This document shows, piece after piece, positions 20,426-31,895 of a DNA stretch of 64,000 nt. Origin of the DNA: Zygnema cylindricum (lineage: Eukaryota > Streptophyta > Zygnematophyceae > Zygnematales > Zygnemataceae). Numbering within the stretch: position 1 is the first letter of the stretch; each line of letters begins with the position of its first letter. A program made the position numbers and the translations under genes. The stretch is taken from NCBI GenBank assembly GCA_037447655.1, contig JBBHKE010001708.1, forward strand, positions 60,831-124,830, given 5' to 3'. The notes beneath the pieces are model-generated. The model had not been told where the DNA came from. It saw only the letters and a list, made by a program, of their open reading frames with translations, and made no database searches.

Positions 20426-21477
20426 TAAACGCGCTACCTTCTGCTCACTCGCATGCTCGACTGCGTTCGTGTTTTGGGCCGGGGGCTGGTGCATGGTTCC
20501 AACCCACGTCGATTTTTTCGACACTTCGTTTGACGTCGGATCAGTTCACATCCGCCCAACGTCTACGTTTCGGTTTGCCTCACCCTGCCCTTCTTGGGCG
20601 ACCCCATTGTGTTTGTAATAAAGTTATCGACTCAGACGCGATTCATCTACTACGTTGCTCTAGGGGCGGTGAACGTACTGTTGCGCATGATTTGGTTCGC
20701 GACTCAATTGTTGCAATTGGCACCGACGCAGGTTACACCGTGAGGCGCGAAGTTTCACATGTACTACCTCCTCGCTCCCAGTCTAAAAACCTTCAAAGTC
20801 CTCGGGTTGACTTCGTTTTCCTCCACGGGGCTGGGAGGACTTTGGGTGATGTCGTACTCACGGATCCGACTGGGACCCACGTTTCTTCTCGCGCGGCGGT
20901 TCATACGGGCGTGGCGGCTCGCGATGCATCAACTTCTAAGGAAAAGGATTACGCTCAACGAGACCCGGCTGACCAATTTGTGGCATTTGCCGCATAAATT
21001 TTCAATACTTTGGACAAGTCTTTTGACGATTTCCTTCGTACCTGTGCAAAGAAAACATATGAAACCCGGGTTCCTGGGAGCCCTCCTTCGAGCCTTCTCG
21101 TTGCATTTTACCGTCAATGAGTATCACTAGCTCTTCAACAAGCGCAAGCCGCGACTCTTCTACGGCGGAGCACGAAGGCAGACGACAGGCGTGGCCTCCC
21201 AGATCTTCCACCACGGGATCCAATCCACATCCACGATCTTCGGGGGTGTGGAGTTTAGTTTGTTAGGGTTGTGTAGTCAATTTGTTTAGTGTCATCTTTA
21301 GTAAATTTGCTTGGTTTTGGTTGTTGTTTTAGTTAGAGTTGGTGTCTTCACATGTTTTATTTCCCTCAGTTTCCTTCGGCTATTTTTTTAGCATTAACCA
21401 ATTTTTCCTCTTTTTTTTAAACCCTTTGTACCTTGATGGTTTTTTCCATCGCACTTTTTGAAATAAAGATTATAACT
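20426..21477 (+). mobile_element. 5'-truncated LINE with restriction-like endonuclease domain (copy 1)
   Basis: The frame 20440-20997 and its continuation encode the C-terminal part of a non-LTR retrotransposon polyprotein, downstream of where RT would lie. A CCHC motif CVCNKVIDSDAIHLLRC is followed by RTVAHDLVRD, REVSHVLPP and VDFVFLHGAGRTLGD. The last is a D-x12-D spacing like the PD-(D/E)XK restriction-like endonuclease of R2/NeSL-type elements. A stop at 20995 interrupts the frame, and similarity continues to about 21230. The 3' end is AATAAAGATTATAACT. The copy is bounded by a 9-bp duplication ATATAAAAA (20417-20425 and 21478-21486), showing TPRT-type insertion with 5' truncation. RT is absent. 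Confidence 0.75.
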
Positions 21478-21554
21478 ATATAAAAACACCTGTTGACTTT
21501 TTGCACACTAAATGCGGTGGAAAGTTTGAAGAGCAAAGGCCAAAAAGGAATTTA

Positions 21555-21640
21555 GGAAAGCCATGGCCGAAGGTTCGAGAAGCTTTTCAAATCTTACGAA
21601 AATTAAAATTCTTCCGAAATCGGCGCAGCTGTAAATTTCG
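21555..21640. repeat. tRNA-Lys-associated dispersed repeat, copy 1
   Basis: AGCCATGGCCGAAGGTTCGA, then TTTTCAAATCTTACG and an ATTCTTCCGAAATCGG end. Two further copies lie at 22910-22984 and 23044-23110 (GCCATTACCGAAGGGTCCA; GCCATGGCCGAGGGTGCCA). All are on the 3' side of the minus-strand tRNA-Lys genes, suggesting local duplication of a tRNA-containing block. Confidence 0.55.
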
Positions 21641-21682
21641 TAAGCAGCTCTGTCCCTCAAAAGGAGGATAAAAAACTTAAAT

Positions 21683-21755
21683 CGCCGACCGTGGGGCTCG
21701 AACCCATGACCACAAGGTTAAAAGCCTGGCGTTCTACCAGCTGAGCTAGGTCGGC
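21683..21755 (-). tRNA. tRNA-Lys: tRNA-Lys (UUU), probably decaying
   Basis: 73 nt with acceptor GCCGACC pairing GGTCGGC, discriminator G and anticodon loop CTTTTAA. Compared with the second copy it has mismatches in the D stem (GCTC/GAAC), the anticodon stem (CCAGG/CCTTG) and the T stem (ATGGG/CCCAC). A T6 run lies 7 nt downstream (21670-21675, minus strand). No intron, and the 3' CCA is not encoded, as expected for a nuclear gene. Confidence 0.85.
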
Positions 21756-22159
21756 TAGGATGACGAGGGGCACTAATAAGTTATTCAATTTATGTTTAAT
21801 AACATTTATTAACTTTTTGGAAAGGACAACAAAAAAGTGTGTGGCGACAACCTGAGGGAGAAATGGCGGAAAAACCAAAATAAGTAATATCGCTTAATCT
21901 GGCGGGACTGATCAAAACGGAGAGAGTGATTGAAACATAAACAAACAGGGTGCAGTTACATCAGACGAAAAGTGAGATATTTTATTGAATTTTATACTTA
22001 AACGTACCATGCGGTACTATTTTTTGATGAGATTTTATAAAACAACATTATAAAATATACGATTATGATTTTCCTAAGGGTCCGAGCAAAAACTTTGACC
22101 GTCCGATTATATTTTGGTCTTCATCCGCAAAGCAATCGTTCCATCCGCCTTTGTATCGG

Positions 22160-22334
22160 TGTACCCACCTCACGGAGGTGAGAACACCATCACCTCACCG
22201 AAGTGAGTACACCATCACCTCACGGGGGTGAGTGCACCATCACCTCACGGAGGGTAGTGCACCATCACCTCACGGAGACCAGAGCACCATCACCTCACAG
22301 AGGCAAGTGCACCATCATCGAACACATATAATTG
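22160..22334. repeat. 25-bp minisatellite, about 6.5 units
   Basis: The unit CACCATCACCTCACGGAGG then TGAGTG starts at 22185, 22210, 22235, 22260, 22285 and 22310, an exact 25-bp period, with a partial unit before. Each unit holds the inverted repeat CACCTC-ACG-GAGGTG, so each can form its own hairpin. Confidence 0.92.
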
Positions 22335-23506
22335 TTACACCTAGATAATATAGACTCGTGTGACAACGGACTAACACGAAAAATTTCACACGTCGCAAAG
22401 GCCACGTGCCTATTAAGAAAGTGGAGATCCACCAGAATCCAACAAAAGTCTTTGCCATGGGATATCTCGTCACACTCCTTTTAATCCAGATAAACTTTGT
22501 GGTGTCACGCGCTTCTATTTGTTGTTTTGAAAAGAGCAGGTTTGAAAAGAAGGTGCTGAAAACGATAGAGCGTTTGCGAAGAAAATTGGGTTTACGTGGT
22601 ACAATGATAAAGTACGCATATTTGGTACTACGGAAGTATAGATTTCATATTGAAAATGGTCGTTTTGTAAAATCTTTGTGATTTTCAATATCTAAACTCT
22701 AACTTAAATGGTACCACTCGAATCAAGTCACGTAACTAACCTACGTAACTGAGTCCATTGTATTACATAAACATTGCTACCCCTACAATTATAAAGACCT
22801 CCTAATGCAACCCCACCCATAGTATGAGAAGAAATGATTTTAAAAAAGACTTTGTTTTGACTATCTCCTAGCACAATTTGGAAGAGTATTAGCTGAAAAA
22901 ACAAAACCAGGAAGCCATTACCGAAGGGTCCAAAAAGATTTTCAAATCTCATGCAAAGCAAAATACTTCCAAAGTGGGAGGATCTAACTAAACATACGGT
23001 CTCTCATAAGTGAGTTTAAGTAAAATTGGAAAACCAGACTAGCAAGCCATGGCCGAGGGTGCCAAAAGATAGCAAAATAAAATACTTGCGGAGTGGGAGG
23101 ATCTAACTTAAATTATCAGTCATTTGATAAGGTCTCTCGAATGCGAGTTGTTAAAAAAAAAAAAAGAAATGCAGGATATATTAAAATACACGATGGTAAA
23201 CCATCTGAGTCCGATGGTACAAAAGGGGTGGCATGGCCGAAACTGAAAAACTACTAGCAGGGGAATAAAATAACAGCACAACAAAAACAAAAAAAAAACA
23301 ACAACCAGGAAAATAAAAGCACCCAAACTCAGAATGAAAAGCACGACAATTGACAAAGCCAGAAATACAACCCCAACCCCAACTTAATTAAATAACTACG
23401 TAAGCCAAACGGCTTTAGAGGAGATTGGCCCAAATTTCGGGAAAAGTAGTTTCATCCCATGAGTTTCGTCAAAGTTAAGAAGGGTCATACATATAAAGTG
23501 AATATC
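22335..23506. other. Non-coding region with duplicated tRNA-flank modules
   Basis: Holds two copies of the tRNA-Lys-associated repeat (22910-22984 and 23044-23110). An imperfect foldback at about 22625-22715 pairs TAGATTTCATATTGAAAAT with ATTTTCAATATCTAAA. The frame at 22406-22681 has no domain and partly consists of this foldback, so I do not call it. Confidence 0.45.
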
Positions 23507-23579
23507 CGCCGACCGTGGGGCTCGAACCCACGACCACCAGGTTAAAAGCCTGGCGCTCTACCAGCTGAGCTAGGTCGGC
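23507..23579 (-). tRNA. tRNA-Lys: tRNA-Lys (UUU)
   Basis: 73 nt with every stem perfectly paired: acceptor GCCGACC/GGTCGGC, D stem GCTC/GAGC, anticodon stem CCAGG/CCTGG with loop CTTTTAA, T stem GTGGG/CCCAC with TTCGAGC. Discriminator G. It decodes AAA/AAG lysine codons. No short T-run follows at once; the nearest T4 downstream on the minus strand is about 60 nt away. Confidence 0.97.
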
Positions 23580-24527
23580 TGTGATTAGAATATTCGTATT
23601 TATTAATTTATTATATGTTTTTGAGTTTTTTTAAAATTTCGAATTATACTTCTTCAGAAAGGAATATGTGGTAACCGGCTATTAGGGGATTAAAACGAAT
23701 GTCAGCAATGTGGTTAAAATATTTGAACTGCGTCACCACCATTTGGAACTATACCGAATGTGTACTTTCGGCCTTTCGAGGAAAGGAATGTCCATTTTTG
23801 GCCCATTGAATCGTGACGTACCTATCTGACGCAGTGGACTGATGACCGACGCAGACGACTTGACCGACGCGAAATTTAGGGAGAATGTATCGAGACACTT
23901 TCCAGCTGTACTCGTCCCCACAGACATCCGCCAAGTGGCGGGCCTATACTTACGCGGCAATGCACTTTGTTGCGAACTGTTGGTCGGTCAGATGCGCGCC
24001 AATTGCTATTTTTTTCCCACGTTCAATGTATTTGCTATTCCGTACAAGGTATCTGGTACACCTTTTTGCATGTTATTTCTAGATTAAGTACTGCAGATCA
24101 TTGTATTCATTCGAGTCAGGAGTTATTGTACTAATTCTAGATAGACGATAGGTTTACGTGACTAATGTACCACGTCGGGTAGTTTCATCGAATGTGGACG
24201 CCTGCCGTTTCCACGTGGCTACCTAAACGTCACGACAGACGTACTTTCGCGGTTCATCCGGTTCCAAAACAAGGCCATTCCCTACTAACCTAACGGCGTT
24301 TCGCTACGTCACGTCACTAATGTATCAATTTGCAGTAAAACGACAGTAAAGGAACCGCCAATGGCCACTCCCAGCCAATAGGATGTCGAATCATCACACG
24401 TGCGAAATAATGAGGATGCTACTGGGAACTAGATGTGAGAGGAAAAGAAAAGAGGAGAATAAAGAAAGGAGTATAAAACGAATATTTTCAACGGATTAAA
24501 AGGAAGAGAGCCAATAGCTGACCCAGT
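23580..24527. other. No gene recognised
   Basis: Overlapping short frames at 23733-24087 on both strands show no domain. The sequence is richer in CG words than its surroundings (for example 23820-23900 and 24170-24310), which could be an unmethylated or older segment, but I cannot assign it. Confidence 0.4.
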
Positions 24528-24535
24528 TCTTCAAT

Positions 24536-26456
24536 TTGTATACAAAGTCAGTAAAAATCAGATTTGAGTCAGAAAATTCCGATGACTTTGAGCTTCCTAA
24601 CTATCCAAGTTTTAGAGAAGATGACATTCTTGCAGGTACAAATCAAACCGAAAAGGACTCGGCTGTGGAAACTCCAGTGACAACTCTACCCGAAGCGGAA
24701 GACGTGGTTGATTTTAATTCGGAATCAAGGGATAGGGGAGAAGCCGAGTTTGTTCGAAAGAATCCACGAGAACCATCTATTCCGGCCTCAGATTTTGAGG
24801 GGCGAAGGAGAAGTAGCACAAGAGTGCAAGAAAAACAGGTTAATAACAAGGTAACAAAACTATCTCATCAAGATGAACCTCAAACTTATGGAGAGGCGAT
24901 GACTTGTCCAGAAAGAAATCGGTGGAAGACAGCCATCAATGAGGAGATGGCCTCAATTATGGCAGCCGATACTTAGGAGCTGGTGGATTGTCCACCTAAC
25001 CGAAAACCAATCGGTTGTAAGTGGGTTTTCAAATTAAAACTGAACCCAGATAACACAATCGAGCGCTACAAGGCCCGACTAGTGGCAAAGGGATTACACA
25101 AAAGGAGGGTATTGACTACGAGGAAACCTTTACCCCGGTGGTCAGATTTCTTTCCGTCCGCATACTTCTCAGCCTGGAAGCAGCGGAAAACATGGAAGTG
25201 CACAAGATGGACATCAAAACAACATTTTTGCATGGAGAATTGGAAGAGGAGATCTTCATGCGACAACCCGAAGGGTTTGTGGAGGAAGGAGAGGAGAGTA
25301 AGGTATGCCGGCTGATTAAATCTCTTTATGGTTTGAAACAGGCGCCTCGACAGTGGAATAAGAAGCTTGATGAGTTTCTTATCGGTCTGGGATATATTCG
25401 GATCAGCTCAGATCACTCAATCTATGTTTTCGAAGAGTAGGAAGGATTTATATTTATTGCAATTTATGTTGATGATTTGCTTGTTTTAAGTAAATCAATG
25501 GAAAAAAATAATAAACTGAAAACCGATCTTAAAGGGAGATTTGAAATGAAGGATATGGGGGAAACAAAATATATTTTGGGAATTCAAGTAGAGAGAGACC
25601 GAAAAAGAAAAATTATAAGATTGACTCAAAAAGAAGCAATAGGGAACATGCTTGAAAAATTTCAAATGGATAAAGCTAATAGTTGTACAACTCCAATGGA
25701 GTTGAAGAAGGGAAGTGAGGGGGGTGAGAAAGGAGTCATAGTCTTAGACGAGGAATCATCTCCTAAAGAACAGAAGTTCATGAAGACTATTCCTTACAAG
25801 CAAGTAGTGGGATGTCTAATCTATTTTATGAATTGTACCCGTCCGGATTTAGCTGCAGCTGTAGGAGTGCTGAGTAGAAGTCTAAATGCTCCCACTAAGA
25901 GGGATTGGGAGGCATCTAAGAGAGTCCTTAGATATTTGATAGAAACTAAGGATATATGGTTGCATTTGGGTGGGGAGAATAATGACATCAATACTTGGAG
26001 TGATGCTAGTTATGGTGATGCTCCGATGAGGAGATGCACTTCTGGATATGTATTATATGTGGGTGATGGGGCTTGCTGTTGGAGTAGCAAATAGCAAAAA
26101 GTTATTGCTCAGTCCACCATGGAGGCTGAGTATATGGCCTTTTGCTCTGCTGTAAAAGAATTGATGTGGGTCAAGTCTTTGCTTGGTGAGCTTGGTCACC
26201 TTAAGAGTGGTGTGCCGAATTGTTTTTGTGATAATCAGGCAGCAATCGCTATTTCTGCCTGTCCTAAACATCATTTTAAAGCCAAACACATGGAAATCAG
26301 ACTCAGATTTGTTATGGAGTAAGTAGAAAACAAAATAATCAGTTTAGAGTACGTACTAGATAGTGAGATGGTAGCAGATATGATGACCAAACCTGTGCCT
26401 TCCCCTAAGCTAATTTTCTGCAGGGAGAAGTGCGGTCTGAAATTAAAGATTAACTA
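24536..26456 (+). pseudogene. Copia pol fragment: linker, reverse transcriptase, RNase H
   Basis: Frame pieces at 24536-24976, 24983-25315, 25138-25440, 25477-26094 and 26119-26322 line up as one copia pol with stops and a frameshift near 25100. Recognisable are WVFKLKLNPDNTIERYKARL, KMDIKTTFLHGELEEEIFM, SLYGLKQAPRQWNKKLDEFL, the RT active site YVDD (near 25465) and RNase H motifs SDASY, AEYMA and DNQAAI. In-frame stops at 24974, 25438 and 26092 make it non-functional. Confidence 0.9.
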
Positions 26457-26470
26457 GAAAATAAGGGGAG

Positions 26471-27525
26471 TGTAGAAATTAATGGTACACTTTTAGTATT
26501 TTCTAGGTCTAAATAGAAATCTAGAAAGAAGCCGAGGCAGTCTACCTCTAACTTCTCTCTCCAACTCTCAAACTTGTCGCAGTTACTGAGAAATAGGAGA
26601 GGGAGCTAGAGCCATGGCTACCTAGGCTATCCAGAGTTCCACGGGAAATTTATATTAATTTGGGGTTTATTTACTAAAAGGTATGTGCTTGCCACAGGAT
26701 TTGATCCTGGTACCTACCGGCCGACGGACAGCAGGTAGCCGGTAGCCTTAGCGGTTAAGTCTAAAACTAGTGTTACGTATTATATGGTTTGATATTTAAT
26801 TAAACATTAATAGGTAAGATAATTCATTTAACTGTTATTGTTTACGGGATACATAGATCCGGTAATGTATAAGTACGGATTACGGTACGGACAAGAAATC
26901 AATACCGCGCATTTATTTCTTTAGTGAAACGAATACCGCGTATGTATTTATTACGGCTACGATTAAATTCGAATTTATTCGGACGGCCAAAATTAGCGCC
27001 GAGATTGCGGAAGAAAATTTTGGCGGTATGTGGCCATCACCACATTGGATGACACGTGGCAAAATTACATTGGATCGTGGTATCTCCGAAGATTATGGCA
27101 CCGAAGCCGGATATGACATGTGTCGACATTTAGGCCATGTTGTACAATGTCTGTACATAAAGTACACCGCCAGCTGTACTTTTGCGTACGGAACTGTAAT
27201 CTAATTGGTTCCGTACATAAGTAGATAGAGTCTGTGAGAGAGATAGGACTTAGAAAAAATAGGAGATATGACCCTCTCTCCCAGAGAGCTTTTGTACAAA
27301 AGGTCAACTTTGACCCTCAGCAACTTACTGCTCAGGGGAGCAAATTCAGAGATTCTTTTTGCTATCGACTCAAGGGAGTCTTACCTTCACAGGGGTGCAG
27401 GTGGTGAGAGTTTTTGTCTACCTGGGTGGCAGTTGTTTTTGCTGAAACACAAAGGGGTGAGAGTTATCCTAGAGGCTTCTTGGAAGCTGTCCACTCTGAG
27501 GACTTATAGAGGTCTCAGAGTTTCA
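26471..27525 (+). repeat. 3' LTR of E0
   Basis: Starts TGTAGAAATTAATGG right after the polypurine tract and ends CTCAGAGTTTCA. It contains an antisense tRNA-like cassette (26695-26765), an ACACGTGGC box at 27052-27060 and the dyad GGTCAACTTTGACC at 27302-27315, all conserved in the other LTRs of the window. Confidence 0.88.
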
Positions 27526-28608
27526 AGAGCCAAAACAAAACAACAACAAACTTAGAATGCCAACAAAATGAAAAAACCTAGACTAGACTACCCCTAGACA
27601 AACAAAGGTCCACAACCACGAAGATCATGGATGTGAACCGGGTCTATTGGCGAAAGGTCTGGAAAACGTTGTCGGTCCTCAGCTAGTGTGCTTCGTGTAA
27701 TGAGAGCCACAGCTTGCGCTCGTTAAAGTGTAATTGAGACACGTTGTCGGTAGAACATATCCAAAAGAATCGATGGAGGAATCCTTGGACCTCAGGAATC
27801 ATACAATTTTCGCGCACTGTGGCGAAGGAAGTCATCGAAGTACTTGTCCAAAGATCCAAAAATCTCCATTGCAAATGGGACAAATGTATCCAACGGGTCT
27901 CCGTGAGCGTAGTCTCTTTCTTTTGTAGCCGCTGCCCCCGGAGCCGCCACACCTAAATGGAAAGCCGAGTGAGATGAAATGTGTGCCCCAGTAAGATCCG
28001 TGAGTACCACATCGCCAAGTGTCCTCCCAACATTATGAAGAAAAACCAAGTCAGTCGGAGGGTTCGGAGAACCCTTAGATTGGGGTCGGGGTGGAAGTAT
28101 ATTAGAAACCTCACGTTTGACGGTGTAGCCCGCCTTAACACCAATGTCAACAATGGCATCTCGCACCAAATCATGGGAGACAGTTCGTTCCCCTCCCAGC
28201 GAGCAACAAAGCAACTGGATTCCCTCAACGTCAATGGGTTGGTTATAAACGCACCGAGCCCCCCCCAATAGCGAAAGGTGAGGCAAACCCAACCGCAACC
28301 GTAAAGCAGAAGTAAATTGGTCAGACGATAGACACATCGTCGAAATAGTTGGTGTTGCTTGTAGCCACGCACCAGCCCCAGGCCCAGAACACGAACCTAA
28401 ACGAGCACGCGCTTGAGCAGAAGCCAGCGCCTCCAAGATATTCGCAAAATCAACGACAACCACTTGCTCAGATATGCGTTGTTGAAGTTGGAAGTTAGTG
28501 TTGGCCATGAAAGAATGAAAAGGTGGAACTTGGTTTCGAGCGTCCGAGGGAAGTATCACACGAGTGGAAAAGAGAGCTTGTTGAAATTGAAACAACCCGT
28601 CTTCCACC
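27526..28608 (-). mobile_element. LINE fragment with restriction-like endonuclease domain (copy 2)
   Basis: The longest intact piece of this LINE here: an open frame of about 270 residues (28607-27795) whose C-terminal two thirds match copy 1 throughout (GSCSGPGAGAWLQATPT, RTVSHDLVRDAI, KREVSNILPP, TDLVFLHNVGRTLGDV). It extends about 70 residues farther upstream than copy 1, still without RT motifs. The CCHC Cys2 and His are replaced (CVYNQ, IQLL), so it is probably decayed. Its 3' UTR is cut by the end of the E0 LTR at 27525. Confidence 0.72.
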
Positions 28609-30157
28609 TATTTTGTATCTAAACTAGTTCGTACATGTAAAAAAGAAATTTGTACGATCGTACAGAATTCAAACTTACCGCAAGCAAATGGTGCAACACT
28701 GAAACGTCTATTTTTGTAGAAGTCCGTACATTTTTCGGTAAAGTTCCGTACATTTTCCGTGAAAGTTTTGGTCAGTTTACCGGACACAAAGTACTAAGAC
28801 ATGCAACTTATATTTTCGTCAAAGTCCGTACATTTCGCGTAAATTTTCCGTTTAGTTTATCGGACAGAATGTACTTTGTATTTTTTTCTATTTTTTCAAG
28901 AGTCACGAATTGTACGTAGAAATCGGAAAAAAAGGAAAAAATCGCAGGGTATTAACAACACTAGATTACAATAATCAAGGACGAACGTAAATTTGTGCTC
29001 AAAATAAAAGCTAAAATGATTTCGTGAATACCTTTTCGCAAATGTTCAAACGTTCGTTTTGTGGTCGACCATGTGAACAAAAAGATGTCTACATGGAAAA
29101 AACTACATGTTTTACGCAAAGGAACGGATCCACTCTTAACATTGTTGTAAACTGAATGAATGTTCACCCTATATTGTTGTCGTTTCACTCTACTTAAGGG
29201 TCGTCCAAATAATTAGGGTAGAGAGTTACTCTATTTTAGGATTGTGCAAGAAAATTACATTAATAAAAAGCTAGAGTAAAATTTCACCCTGAAATGGGTT
29301 CAGTTTAGGCATTCCCCCAAAAATTAGAGTACGGACGTTTAAAAATAAGAGTAAAAATACAAATTTTAGGATTAAGAGTATGATTTATCTACAAAAACAA
29401 AAAAGATAACATGCAAATGAAAAATAGGGACAACACACAAAATTAGATTCTTTTTTGACGAATAATAGTCACTCCATTTTTTTGTGTGGGAAGATAAGCT
29501 TGCGATGCCATTTTAAAAAAATCACGCCATTTTTCTGACAAGAAGCAGGTTCAGCTTCCACTTGTTGTTTTTGGAAGATTCAGTTTCGCACATGCGTGCG
29601 CGTATTTTGTGCGTACGTAATTAGTTTATTAATGTGGAGGTTCGAACGGATTTGCGGATTGAAGGTTTATTGTACGAGTAAAATTAATTTACTAGGGATG
29701 CATTTCAAATGATTGTTCATTGGTCTAGATTTACTAAGCTTCTTGCCTGATAGTTTGGGTGGCTTCTGCGGTCTATTTTAGACCAAAGAACAACACCACT
29801 ACCACCTACATTTTTATGAGATATAATCTGGCTATCATTATTTTTGTTTTTTAGAGGTTCATCTTCATTTTGGGCAACATGCGGGAACAACATGTTTTTA
29901 GGAGTCATTATCGTTGATGCATTTTTACGAGGAACGATGTAATGATAGCGAAAGTTCGCCACATTTACCTGTCTTTCCCTCCCTCGCTCACCATCACTCA
30001 TCATTTTAAAACTCATAATTTTGACCTAACTTTAATTTCAAGCCTCCATAGAATACTTTAGTGAACGTCACACGAAACCCTCCTTCTAGCTTGCAACTTA
30101 CCATACAATATTGAGGCAACAACACAATCACGACGCCCGTCCACCGAATTCGCGCCC
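28609..30157. other. No gene recognised; imperfect duplication at 28690-28900
   Basis: Around 28690-28900 two blocks of about 109 bp share TGCAAC, a GTCCGTACATTT word, a TTTTCCGT word, AGTTTA.CGGACA and AAGTACT/ATGTACT. The remainder is AT-rich with no supported frame. Confidence 0.4.
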
Positions 30158-30475
30158 TCCACTAATGGGGAGACGCCACAATGTCAACGCATAAATCGAT
30201 GAATTAGCAGGTTCCAACATTGAAGCGGCAACACAATGTCGTTGTGTGTTTAATGTGTTTGGGTTTTCCAATTTTGAGACGACAAAACACTGTTGTCGCA
30301 CGCTATATTTTTTTTCGCGTTCCAATGTTGAATCAATGAGATGATGTCATCGCTCGTTCAATTTATTCGCGCGCTCCAATGTTGAAGCGACGGAACAATG
30401 TCGTTGATGGTTCAATTTAATCGCGCGTTCCAACGTTCAAGCGACTAAACAATGTCGTTGTCCTTTCAAAGAAGT
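30158..30475. repeat. 54-bp minisatellite, about 5.5 units
   Basis: The anchor TTCCAA (or CTCCAA) occurs at 30212, 30266, 30320, 30374 and 30428, an exact 54-bp period. It is followed by GTTGAAGCGACGAAACAATG, TCGTTG and a GTTCAATTTAATCGCGCG tail. A degenerate partial unit precedes. The small minus frame at 30128-30325 is a by-product. Confidence 0.88.
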
Positions 30476-31895
30476 TGACGACGAGCCTATGACGGTGTGT
30501 TCCATTCTTCTAATAGTGAAGGCTTTACCCCCCTGGCCTTAAGACGCTATGTGTTGGCGTGTTTCTCCCTAAAAGGCATGCTTCTTATATTATTACATAG
30601 CTTGTTCCACGGTTCTTCTTTCTAACTTGTGCTCCATCTTGGACTCCACTATGGTGGCACGATTTTGTAAATTTTCTTGTTGGCCGTTATTTGTACCCAT
30701 AACCTTTATGTTTCCATGGCCCTTCCGCAAAGGGCGGTTTTTAAACATGTGTACGCGTCTTAAGGAGCGCACTCTGCTCTTTTAAAAGAGAACGAGGCCC
30801 CTCGAATCTTGACTCTACAACAAGGATCTCAAGGAAAATTGGTCGGTCATAATAAATATCTTTGAAGATAAATGCCTCCTTTAACCAAGGTGTTGATCTT
30901 CATATGTGTTAGCATTCCTACAAGTGTTAGCCCGCATGCAACCCTTGAAACGTGAGCTAAAAGTAAAAATGTATATTATTGTTTCCCTTTTCCCTTGTAA
31001 TTCGAATATGCTACTCTATGTAAAGATTGAGTGAGAAGCATTCTCATCAATCACTTCAACATTACACACAAAAAGCATGTGCAATAATCAACAAAAATAT
31101 AACAATGAACGAGGAACACGAAAATGTAATCCGAGTTTAAAGTCTTTCCATTTGAAACAAATTTCAAAGATAAATTTTTTTCGTACACATACTACGAACA
31201 TCTCACACGACATTTGCAAAGTAGAACCGTTTCGCCAAACCCATTACTTCGTTGAAGCCAACCAATAAAGATTCAAGTTATATCAAAGTTCATTCACCAA
31301 TGCGTTAAAATATTACAATTATTTTGAACAAATTCAACCATCCTCTACGTAGATTTGTAATGAACTAACTTCCCAAGTTGTTCGGTGTAATAATGCCCAA
31401 ATAATACTTTTTTCAAAAGTAGAGTTGGACTCAGTAAGGCTTTATCTAAAAAAGTAAGACATCACCTATCTAAAAAAAAAATTAATCAATCATGGTTTAC
31501 GCATTCCAACAAATTATGAAGCATGCGTATTGGCCATTCTTAGGAGAAGATAGGTTAGGTCAAAGAGACCATTCGAAGATGGGTAACGCCTCTTCGACCA
31601 ACCATATCTTCATATCTAACCAGTCCATTTTTTTTGTCCATAGCTAGTTCTAGTTCCTACCTAAATATGGGCGGGCATCAAGAAACCTAGCCAAGTGTAC
31701 CATGAATTCGTGTATGGTTTCTCAAAGGTCAAAGGGTTTCAAGATTGCAATTGCTAAAGCCTTTACAATTGTTTATTATGCGGACAACTATGTTGACAAT
31801 GCACACGAGTTCAAGCTCTTTTACTTGACTTTCAAATGATTCCTACCACGAAATGATTATTGGGTTGAGCCCTTTTAAGAGTCTCCAATGAAGTG
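30476..31895. other. No gene recognised
   Basis: AT-rich sequence with no domain-bearing frame. The right part may be very degraded LINE sequence continuing into the segment at 31896. Confidence 0.4.

Larger units (their letters stand above)
24528..27525 (+). mobile_element. 5'-truncated Ty1/copia element E0
   Basis: Contains the integrase-RT linker, RT, RNase H, polypurine tract (AAATAAGGGGAG) and a full 3' LTR. Similarity to element E2 begins near 24528, corresponding to about 40790, so gag, protease, integrase core and 5' LTR are missing. Its 3' LTR resembles the E2 5' LTR at 37315 more than the LTRs of E1. Confidence 0.88.

Noticed and set aside
22160-22334. CRISPR-like array
   Set aside because: Units are contiguous 25-bp tandem repeats with no unique spacers, in a eukaryotic context.
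22406-22681. 91-codon frame with a hydrophobic N-terminus
   Set aside because: No recognisable family; its 3' part lies in an AT-rich foldback and nothing around it suggests a gene.
23733-24087. Small frames on both strands near 23.8-24.1 kb
   Set aside because: Mutually overlapping, no domain, no splice or promoter context.
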